64,000 nt of DNA from Mytilus californianus (taxonomy: Eukaryota > Mollusca > Bivalvia > Mytilida > Mytilidae), in NCBI RefSeq assembly GCF_021869535.1, contig NW_026262679.1, positions 83,263,143 through 83,327,142 of the forward strand, given 5' to 3'. This document shows, in pieces, positions 35,401 to 47,400 of the stretch (positions are counted from its first letter, which is position 1; each line of letters starts with the position of its first letter). The notes under the pieces were generated by a model, which was not told the DNA's origin, did not search any database, and worked only from the letters and a program-made list of their open reading frames with translations. The position numbers and the translations under genes were made by a program.

Positions 35401-38400
35401 TAAAGATAATTAAACAATAAGATACTGGAGTCAGTTTCACAAAATATCTTACAACTAATGTCGATCGTAAGTCTTACACAATTAAGTATACTTACGATCC
35501 ACTTTAGTCGTAAGATTTTTTGTGAAACTCATTCCTGGTACACTGGAAACAAAAACTATTAATGTAATAGGATACAGTCAAGTTATAGAAAGCACTTGTT
35601 AGACCCAAATATAAAACAGCACACTAAGGAAAAATCCTGGAAGTAAATACCAAGGGTATGCATATGGTTTACAAGTTAAAAAGGACAGCTGAACAGATTA
35701 TTGGTGTCTTGTCTACAGAGTATTGTTGTCTAATTTACAGAGTATTGTTGTCTTGTCTACAGAGTATTGGTGTCTTGTCTACAGTGTATTGTTGACTTGT
35801 CTACAGATTATTGGTGTCTTGTCTACAGAGTATTGTTTTCTTGTCTACAGATTATTGGTGTCTTGTCTACAGAGTATTGTTGTCTAATTTACAGAGTATT
35901 GTTGTCTTGTCTACAGAGTATTGGTGTCTTGTCTACAGAGTATTGTTGTCTTGTCTACAGATTATTGGTGTCTTGTCTACAGAGTATTGTTGTCTTGTCT
36001 ACAGATTATTGGTGTCTTGTCTACAGAGTATTGTTGTCTAATTTACAGAGTATTGTTGTCTTGTCTACAGAGTATTGGTGTCTTGTCTACAGAGTATTGT
36101 TGTCTTGTCTACAGATTATTGGTGTCTTGTCTACAGAGTATTGTTGTCTTGTCTGCAGATTATTGGTGTCTTGTCTACAGAGTATTGTTGTCTTGTCTAC
36201 AGAGTATTGTTGTCTTGTCTACAGATTATTGGTGTCTTGTCTACAGAGTATTGTTGTCTAATTTACAGAGTATTGTTGTCTAATTTACAGAGTATTGGTG
36301 TCTTGTCTAAAGAGTATTGGTGTCTTGTCTACAGAGTATTGTTGTCTTGTCTACAGATTATTGGTGTCTTGTCTACAGAGTATTGTTGTCTTGTCTACAG
36401 ATTATTGTTGTCTTGTCTACAGATTATTGTTGTCTAATTTACAGAGTATTGTTGTCTTGTCTACAGAGTATTGGTGTCTTGTCTACAGAGTATTGTTGTC
36501 TTGTCTACAGAGTATTGTTGTCTTGTCTATAGAGTATTGGTGTCTTGTCTATAGAGTAGTGTTGTCTTGTCTATAGATTATTGTTGTCTTGTCTATAGAG
36601 GAGTGTTGCCTTCAGAGTATTTTTGTCTTAATATGGGTCAATATCCCTAATACTCCTCAAATTGAGGTATTCAAATATAGTACACAAACAAAAAATCTCT
36701 GTGCATTGATATTGGACACGTTTCAATTTTTAAAAAGTGACTGAGCTTAACCATTTGTGCTGATTTGAAGAGCAGAGGACCATAGAATAAAGGTCTAAAA
36801 CTATGGAGTTATTAAAGTATGGAAAGAACTAAATTTTCAAAGAACTTATTGTGTGAAAAAAGGTACTTTTTACTTCAAGAAGCCACATCACAAAGGGCTT
36901 TACAGGGTATGCTACAGAAAAATGAATCTTGTAACCCGAAAATTTCACCACACATGTGAAAATGTCTCAGCTCCTCAAAGATTCATCATACATATCCAAG
37001 TTTACGATATGGTGAGAGGAATTGAGGAAAAGACTACCTTTACTGACTACCATACTATATAGTCAGCTATAAAAAGGCCCCGACATGAAAAATATGAAAC
37101 AATTCAACTGAAAATAAACTGCTTCGCTGAGCGCAGCTGGATACGCCCGCAGAGGTCCAACCCTGAACAGTTGGGGCAAAAATGGACACAATATTCAAGC
37201 TTGATTCAGGTCTGAATTTGGATTGTAATTAAATATTTGACATATTATAGGTTTCTGAATAAATGTAGTCAAAGAACTTGAAATTGGTTATATGAATTGA
37301 ATTTATATTCAATTAAAGATTTCTTGCTGTTGTGCAATACTTAGTAAATCTGTTGTCAGACTATAAACAAATAAAGTTCAATTAATTCTCAATGTCATAT
37401 TAGAAATTTATGAAAATAAAAAGGGAGCTTACATCAATAGATATAAACAAATCACCAAAGTTTCATGAGAATTGGTGACAGCATTTTTGAGTTATTGTCC
37501 AAAAACTGGAAAATCACCCCTTTTTTTAATGAATAAAACCCCATAACTCAGAAATGTAAAATGTAAAATTTATAAAATTCTAAAGGGAGCTTACATCAAT
37601 ATATACAAACAATTCACCAAAGTTTCATAAGAATTGCTGAAAGCATTTTTTGAGTTTTTGTCCGAAAACTGGAAAATCCCCCCTTTTTTTATGAATAAAA
37701 CCCTGTAACTCGGAAATGTAAAATCTAAAATTCATAAAAATCGAAAGGGAGCTAATGTCAATAGATATAAACAATTCACCACAATTTCTTGCAAGTTGGT
37801 GAAAGCATTCTTGACTTATTGTCCGAAAACTGGAAAATCCCCCTTTTTTTAATGAATAAAACCCATAACTCTGAAATGTAAAATCTAAATTTTATAAAAA
37901 ACGAAAGGGAGCCTACATCAATAGATATAAACAATTCACCAAAGTTTTATGCATATTGGTTAAAGCATTTTTGAGTTAATGTCCGACATGTTGACGACGG
38001 ACAGACGGAAGGACAGACGGACAACGGTATACCATAATACGTCCCGTAAACGGGCGTATAAAAACAACTGCCTAATTTATAACAAAACAATTTACGAAAA
38101 AAAAAATATGACAGACATGAAACAACGACAACCACTGAACTACAGGCTCCTGACTTTGGACAGACACACAAAAAATGCAGCAGGGTCAAACATGTTTAAA
38201 GGTGCCCACCCTCTTATCTGGAACAGTGGTGTAATGGCACATCCCAAGAACAAACTATGCAAAACAATAAAGGAAAACACAAATATGAGAAACAGCAAAA
38301 AACAACAACCACTCAATTACAGGCTCCTGACTTGGGACAGGCACATATAGAATGTGGTGGGGTTAAACATGTTTGCTGGCGCCAAACCCTTCCCCTATCG

Positions 38401-41400
38401 TAAACTTGTGTTAGAGTAGTGTTGTGTAAATGGTAGTGTTGTCTACATAGCAGTGTTGTCTTTTTTCTACACAGTTGTGTTATCAACTTAGAATTGTTTT
38501 CTACCGAGTATTTTGTATGTTAAGTGTATATTTACTTCTTTAATTCTACAATGAAGTTTCTTTCATTTTTTCTTTCATATTTTACTACCTATATAATTCT
38601 AAAATAACCTCAAAAACTGTGAAGCTGAAGGCGTACAACTTTTTTTAACTACAAGAAAGACTTTAACAAAATATTTTTTTCGAAAACATAATGTTTTTTA
38701 TGTTCTTAAGAAAAGCATTTCTCTTACTTTCATTTCATGAAAAATATTACAATATATATACTGAATTTAACAATCCTCAAAAGTACAGAATAAAAGCAAT
38801 GTCACAATTTTAGTATGACACATATTACTTAAAATAAAATACTCAAAGTATAAAAAAAATAATGTGCTCTGTATATCCCCAAAAACAGAAGATATAAACT
38901 TAATTTTATTTTCTATACCTGTAATACAAACAACAGCAGCTCCATTGGCCCTGGCTGTTAATACATTTACTAGACCAATTGGACCTACAATATAAATGGT
39001 ATACTATTATGTAAATGTCTGTTATAATTTCCTTGTATAATGGTAACATTTTATGGCGGTTATATATTATATAAAAAGCATGATAATATAAAATACATGT
39101 ATAAATGACATACTACTAATAACTATAAACATCTAAATTATGATTACATTTAAAACAGTAACAACATATATTACGTCTGCAAACTTTCCAATTTTATGTA
39201 ACATTTTGAAAGTTAAAATACAAATAAAGCTACAAATATGACAATAAATAAAATATGATTTTTTTTGTTTGTTTCAAACATATAAAAAACCGGAAGATAG
39301 AAACAATATTTTGCAATCAGCAGTCAGTTTTGGTTCAACTTCATCCAAAGAAGCTAAAAACATTGCTGATGTATTACTGCCTTGCAAGTCAATAATTCTA
39401 CCTCATTTAAATCTATATTCATGTAACCTTTAATTCAAACCTTAGTGGAGATGTGTTGCACATGTAATCAACATGTTGTCAGCGTGTTCATTCATTAAAA
39501 TGAAAAGAATGTCAACATTGAAAAGTGAACATCTCAATGGATAATTAGATAGCATCTATTCTAAAATATGTATGAATTGCTGATACAATGTACATCATAA
39601 GTAGTTCATGCATTGTTAATTGTTTCTTTTGGACTTTTTAGTATGTTATAAATAATATACAAGATTTTGGATTATATCAGTTTACATGAATTTGACAGCT
39701 AATGTCCCTTTAAGTATTGTATACAGTTTACAATCATTATTTTTTAATTATGTGTTGATGTAGAAAGCTTGAATACTAGCGTTAATACCCCATTCAGTAC
39801 TTTTTATTTGACACATAGGTGATTTGTTTACATACTGATTAATTTTAGTCAATAAATTATATATGTAGCATTTAGTTTACATGAGATATCTTGTCATATC
39901 CAATTTTATTTTGTTAATTACAGGTTTTCAAATTGATGGCAGATTTTCTGTGGTCTCTTTAAACATAGATAAAAAATTACTGAGGATTCTTCATTATTAT
40001 TTGTGTGATAACAATTTCTGTGGATTTCATGGGTATGGGGTAAACCACAAATCTAAATGTTCAACAAAGTACACATTTTCTACAGGCTTGTAATGCAGAC
40101 TTTGGCAAATCCACGAAATAAAATATCCACGAAAATATTTTTTTCCTCAATCCACGTACATGACGTAAATTGGTACCCATGAAAAAAAATTTGTAAGGGT
40201 TCCACGGAACCCAGTGTCTTGCCTACGACGACGACACCAACGACGGAATGTCGGATCGCTATGTCTCGCTTTTGCGACAAAAGTCGCAGGCTCGACAAAA
40301 ATGAATCCACAGTATGTGCAGACTGTCTTTTGTTTTAATCTTACATCATATAATTGTCTCTACCTATTCTTTTATACAAATAAAATCATTAAAAATAAAC
40401 TATTTTACTATATGTACATACCAGCTCCACAAATAAGAACCTTGCTGCCTAAAGTAACACCTCCCCTATTACAAGCATGAACTCCTACAGACAATGGCTC
40501 CAACAAAGCTCCTTCTTCTGTACTCATATTATCTGGTAATCTATTGAAACATAACTAACATTATTACACCATACTTTTGTATACATTTCAGTACAAAGGT
40601 TCTTCATTTCTATTTTCAACATTTTGTATTAAAAGGTAAGTCGTTTTTGTCTTGAAACTTGATTTTTTCCTCTTTCATGCTAATCAGGAGCACTATAGAT
40701 AATATCAGAATGCAAGGGGTTTCAATCAGATGTTTTTTATATCTTTCCAAAATTCTTATTCTGATAATTTCCCCAGATTAAAACAGTTAATTACGGTTAA
40801 TAAAAAGTATGAAGGATTGACGATGAGATTGATATTAATTAATTGTGTGAATGCCACCTTGAACTTACTTAAAACAGAAATCTGCAGCATGGACATAATA
40901 TCTGGCTAAGTTACCATGAATCGGAGGTGTAGCACAAAATTTCATGTCTGGACAAAGGTTATATCGGCCATGTTTACAATGAGAACATAACCGACAGGGT
41001 ACTCCTGGCTCTATGGCTACTCTGTCTCCTGAAAATACAAGAAATATTTGATTATGTACATTTGTAAATATTTTGATAGTATGAAAACTTAAAATGGAAG
41101 CAAGTATTTTATAAAATTTAATGAAACAATCATTTTGCAACTGCTCCTTTGAATGAATCAACCTATTTGTTAGCTTTAACATTATTTAATTCCTAAGCCA
41201 ATCCTGTTCAACAGATTTTCCGCTACTGACATTTATTATGTTAAAGAATTACAAACAAAAGATAAAATTTTGGTAATATTTGAGAATATTTAAAATGTAG
41301 AATATCAAAATAATTTATAAGTCATATTCACCTACAAACATTTAACCCTTTATTAAAAGTATGCTGTTTCAAAAGGATATATATAAAACTAAAGTTAGGA

Positions 41401-44400
41401 TGTAATGGCCATAATCACAATGATTCATAGTTAAAACAATGGCTAGATAGAAAATAGGTCTTTTTTTGTTGTTGAAACTTTATGTAAAGGCATTCTTTTT
41501 TTTATGTCAAAATTAGCAAAATTTCAATTTTTCATTCAACAATTTAATTAAAACCGTCCTTGGTTTTTAAGTCTGGAAACAAAAAGCTCACTGTCAACTA
41601 GATGTGTCCAAATGACACGAATGGCCCTGCTCGCAAAAAAAGGTTGCCATTTTTAGAAGTGGAAATTTTCAAAGTCCAAAGCCCTTAATTTTAGCAACGT
41701 ATCAGTGGAGTGGAATCAAACGTAAACTTGATCTGTAACTCATCATAGTTGACTCACATACTATGTGAAGGCCTTTAGAAAAAAAAATCTGTATAACTGT
41801 TATTTCCACAACATTTTCAAAGTCCAAAGACTGTTATTTGTCAAAAATCGGTTGAGTGGAACAAAACCTAAACTCAATCTGTAACTCATTAGAGTAGACT
41901 CACATACTAGAAATTAGCTCAATATGTGAAGGCATTTAGAAAAAAAGTCTGTATAACTGTTCATTGGGGAATGACAGAATGACAGGTAAGGTAAAACTAT
42001 ATGGCCCCCACCTAAGTTGGCGGGCCATAATAAAAAAGTTCTTAGATTATTTTATTTATTATCAGATATAACCTTTTTTTCTTTAATGTGGAGTTTGTCA
42101 AATCTTAAACTCTGAGTTTATAAAACCTAATGTTGTTGAAAAACAAGAAAAAAAAACCTAACTGAACTGACTAAGAATATACAAGCAGAAATATGGAATC
42201 TTGCTTTTCTTGTTGTGTTCCAACTTAAGCAATCCAAGTTTTCAAGAAGCTGACATACATGGTCCTTAATTCCTTTATCACCTTCAACTGTTCTTGTTAC
42301 ATAAAATGTCAAATTATCCATCAAAAAGTGTGTTTGATCATTTGTGTCTTTTATAGACTAGCTATAGTATTATCTAATATAATGTACAGATGTTCGTACA
42401 CAAATCTTTTTAGTAAGCATTCTCTAATACTATATGTAGTTATGGCAATCATTAAACTCCCCATTTCATCAATATTTGTTCGTCCTGAACATGCATTAAA
42501 TATTTGCCACTGGACGCTAAGCAACAAACCATCAATCAATATTGGTAGGAATAATAACTTCCTTGTTAAATTGGCATTTCAATATAATATTTACACTGTT
42601 ACAGATAGAAAATACTGTAAATTCAGAAATTTTTGCGATGCTTGCCACATAATAGGTGCTGCAAAAAAAACTACTGTAGCATCTTAATTTTAGTACTATT
42701 ATTTGTATGCAGCACTTCACTTGCATTTGTTTAGATTGTCCAACTATAATATTGTAATATACAATAGTTTCTATATTTACAGTAATCAACCTACCGGTAA
42801 TGTGGATTCATTATTATTCATGGGATACCAGTTTTTGTTGATTTCGCTGGTATAGGAGAACCACAAATTTAAATGTTCAGGGCCACACTTTAAAATATTT
42901 GGGTGAGCCCAAACCCTACCCAAAGGTAGAGAGACAGTGGGTAGGTAGGTAGGCATTTTCTTTTTTTTTCAGCAAAGAGAAATTGAAGTGTCAGATGTAT
43001 TTTGAGTCTTCATGCCTATCTGATTAAAAAAATTAATAAATACGAGGTTTAGTTTATATTTTGACCAAATAAATGTGGATAGTGTCCACATGTGAACACA
43101 GATGATGCCCCCGCTTGCATATCATATAGTTATAATGGGACATAACTGAAGAACGGTAAAAGTGACGCTACCCAAATTTGAACTTGATCTGAGTTTTGTG
43201 GTAATAAGCATTGTGTGAAAGTCTCATAACATTTGGTTGAGGCTAATTTAAGTAGAGAACAGAAACTAAAAATTCAGCAATTTTTCTATTTGTGAACACG
43301 CATAACTCTAGAACGGTTGTATATAAGTTTTATAACATTTGGTTGAGACAAACTAAAAAATTCAGCAATTTTTATGTTTATAAAGGGACATAACTCAAGA
43401 ATGGTAAAAGTGTCGCCACCAAATTTTGTACTTAATCTGTATTATGTAGTAATAAGCATTGTGTATAAGTTTCATAACATTTGGTTGAAGCAAACTAAAG
43501 TTAGAAAACAGAAATAAAAAATTTGTACTTGAACTTAGTTTTATGGTAATGAATATTGTGTATAGGTTTCATAATGTTTGATTGGGGCAAACTTAAGTTA
43601 CAGAATGGAAACTAAAAATTTTGCAATCTTTCGATTTATAAAGGGGCATAACTCAATAATGGTTAAAGTGACACTACCCAAATTCAACTTGATCTGTGTT
43701 TTATCAATGGAAATTGCATTGTATAAAGCAATGATTGTAGTTGATTCAACTATAATCATGGACAAAGGAAGATAACTCCAATTTTAAAAATTACTTGATA
43801 TTTACAAGAAAATAAAAATTTTGCAATTTTTCCATTTATAAAGGGGCATAACTCTAGAACGCTTAAAGTGACGCCAACAAAATTCAAACTTGATCTGTGT
43901 TTTGTGGTAATAAGCATTGTGTATAAGTTTCATAACATTTGGTTGAGGCAAACTCAAGTTAAAGAACGGAAACCGCTACGGCGGGGGCATAACAAACTTT
44001 TTCACATCAGGACAATAAAAGATTTTGAGTAAGCACTATTTTCAAGGTAGGTAGGGTTAGGGCAAACAAACATATTCTTTTTTATGGCCTAACGAAATTC
44101 AAATTTTCTATAGGCTTGTTTGCAGAAGTTGGCAAAACCAAGAAATTAAATATCCACAAAAATAGAAATTTTCCTTGATCAACAAAATTGGTACCCACGA
44201 AAATATATGAATCCACAGTAAATCAAAATTATACCATACCAATTTGAAGATTGCTAACCCCTTTGCCTAGTTTACTGACGACTCCGCTAGCTTCATGTCC
44301 AAGTATCATTGGTGCCTTGACAACAAAATCTCCAATAGCTCCATGTTTCCAGTAGTGTACATCTGATCCACAGATACCCACATGCTGCATACATAACTGT

Positions 44401-47400
44401 ACCTCTAAAATACAGCAGTAGTTCCAGTACAATAACTTTGGAATAGAGCATGTTAACTGTTAGTTTTACATACAATATTGAGGTTTATGACAACCTTGAG
44501 TATTTTTCTATTTAAGAACAATGAAATAAAACATGTAAAACAAGTAAAACTGCAAGCTACTGCTCACTGATGATACCCCCGCCCAAATACTTGACGGTAA
44601 ACAGGAAGTTGTTGAGTGATGAATCTGAAAACGCATCACACTGTCTACCTGACTTATATAAACCCTGAAACCAAATTTCAGAAATCCTTATAATGTAGTT
44701 CTTGAGAAAGATGCGACAAAAAAATATTGATGGGACGGACGGACAGACGGACGGATGGATGGACTGATGGATGGATGGACTGACGGATGGATGGATGGAC
44801 GGATGGATGGACAGACAGAGGTAAAACAGTATAACCCCACTTTTTTAAAGCAGGGTATAATGATCAACATTCACTGTATTAAAGTAATCACCAGTCAGAG
44901 GGATTAATACTGTGATCCAAATACTTTTCACCAACAATTTACTTATGTGACTTTTACAAATAGAAAATAATGTGAATATATCAAACTTGAATCTTATCTT
45001 ATCGTTTATGAATAAATAAAAAAAAAGTCAGAGAATAGTGAAAATAATTTTATTTAAGTAGGGTAGAAAGTGCTGAAAGTAAGTTATAGTATCCTAAAAA
45101 CTATGTGCGTTTAATGTAATACTTTAATAATAGTAATTTTATGTGTTTTAATGTTTATATGCAAAATATCATAAATATTAAGTATGGACCACTATTTTGA
45201 TACATTGTACTTAGGAAGTCACTTACCCCCTGGACCTGGTTCTGGAATAGGGATGTCTTCCTAAAATATATCATATATTTTTATATTTATAGAATATACT
45301 GATCTACCTATGTCTTAAGGTTATTGTGTGGTGGTTTGATGTTTTATTAATTAATACAACTGTATACACTACACCTCCATTTATTCACATTAATTGTCTC
45401 GAATTAGACATGGCTAGATTTGATAATCTAAGTGCACTAACATATTTCTTCCAGGTACAATAGTGAGGGGCTTAAAGGGGGGTATCTGCACAGAAGAACG
45501 TGAAATAAAATTGCCATTTCACGATGAACGAACAATTAAAAATTTCTCGCATGTTGATCTTTTTACCGATTTCCAAAACACGGTGAATAAGGAACCTTTT
45601 TCACGGCTGCACGTGAAATAAAAATGGCAAAACACATTGCACGAAAATAACCCTTTACCACCCTCAATAGTGATTATGTCATTCTCTGTAGAATTCAGGA
45701 ATATAAAGGTATCCCTTTGCCTTATTGACTGTAAAAATTTATTTGTGTACCTTAATATATGCAATGTGTTATCTTCATGGAAAACCAGGGATATATATCA
45801 TGTATATGGTATATATAAAAGGTAAATACATTGTAAGTTTATCAGGATAAAATTCCAAATTCAGTATTTCTATTCTTAGTATTAAGTATTTTATGACCCA
45901 TCAAACAATGAGAACAGCAAACAATCACAAAGCCATTTTCTAAAGACATATATACTCCTACAACTGTTTTCAAACAATTCTTTTTCAACTTCAGCTAGAG
46001 GCATTTTGTTTCTTGTAATTAAATTTTGGATATATACAATTTAAATCTTTTCAGGCATTTTTAAGAATATTGATAAACCAACAATTTATAAATGTAGGAT
46101 TTATACACAATTTCAGCAATTCACCAACTCCAATTTAGAACATATGTAAAAGTAGCCCTTCCCTGACAAGAAATAGTGCTTTTGGTGACATTATTTACTT
46201 AAACCAAACAATAAATTTGCAGAAATGAGACTTGGTGAAAAAGAAATATATTTAGACCATTTTGAGTCAAAATTGACTTGTCCATGAGTTTTTAAAATTT
46301 GAGGATTAATGCCCTCCATTATGTCCATAGTATACTTATTTAAGATTTCCAGAAAACCAGGGGTTATTTATAGTAGTAGTTGCTTTCCGAACAATGGTAT
46401 TTCACTACAAGACTTTAAACATTGGTTGAAAAATGGGCATCCTTGGCAGTCTGTTTGGTTCAAACTGAAATACTGTGGATTCTTTTATTTTCGTGGGTAC
46501 CAATTTTCGTGGATTGAGGAAAACTTACATTTTCATGGATATTTGATTTCCTGGTTTTGCCAAAGTCTGCATACATTCCAATAGGGAAATTTGGAATTCG
46601 TTTAACATTTCAATTTGTGGTTCTCCTGTAACCACAATATCCATGAAAATTGGTATCCAATGAATTCTATGAATAATAAATGTGGATAGTGTCCACATGT
46701 GGACACAGATTATGCCCCCGCTTGCATATCATATAGTTATAAAGGGATATAACTGAAGAACGGTAAAAGTGAGGCTACCCAAATTTGAACTTGATCTGAG
46801 TTTTGTGGTAATAAGCATTGTGTGTAAGTCTCATAACATTTGGTTGAGGCTAACTTAAGTAGAGAACAGAAACTAAAAATTCAGCAATTTTTCTATTTGT
46901 AAACACACATAACTCTAGAACGGTTGTGTATAAATTTTATTACATTTGGTTGAGACAAACTAAAGTTAGAGAACGGAAACAAAAAATTCAGCAATTTTTC
47001 TGTTTATAAAGGGACAGAACGCAAGAATGCTAAAAGCGTTGCCACCAAATTTCGTACTTAATCTGTATTATGTAGTAATAAGCATTGTGTATAAGATTCA
47101 TAACATTTGGTTGAGGCAAACTAAAGTTAGAAAACAGAAACAAAAAATGTGTACTTGATCTTAGTTTTGTGGTAATGAATATTGTGTATAGGTTTCATAA
47201 TGTTTGGTTGGGGCAAACTTAAGTTACAGATGGAAATTAAAAATTTTGCAATCTTTCGATTTATAAAGGGCATAACTCAATAATGGTTAAAGTGACACTA
47301 CCCAAATTCAACTTGATCTGTGTTTATCAGTGGAAGTCAAAATTAAACATTGCATTGTATAAAGCATTGATTGTAGTTGATGCAACTATAATCATGGACA

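Larger units (their letters stand above)
42800..44218. mobile_element. 'TGTGGATTCATT' MITE, copy 3, interrupted, intron 3
   Basis: The left part (42800-42879) and right part (44092-44218, ending ATGAATCCACAG) join into one copy of the element once 42880-44091 is removed. It ends 20 bases upstream of SORD exon 3's donor side. Confidence 0.75.

Noticed and set aside
35767-36437. Long open frames (up to 164 codons) rich in CLQSIVV / LSTDYWC repeats
   Set aside because: They are translations of the 22-bp minisatellite, open in all three plus frames and lying in a SORD intron.
35700-36610. CRISPR-like array appearance
   Set aside because: Units are contiguous with no unique spacers, and the context is an animal intron.
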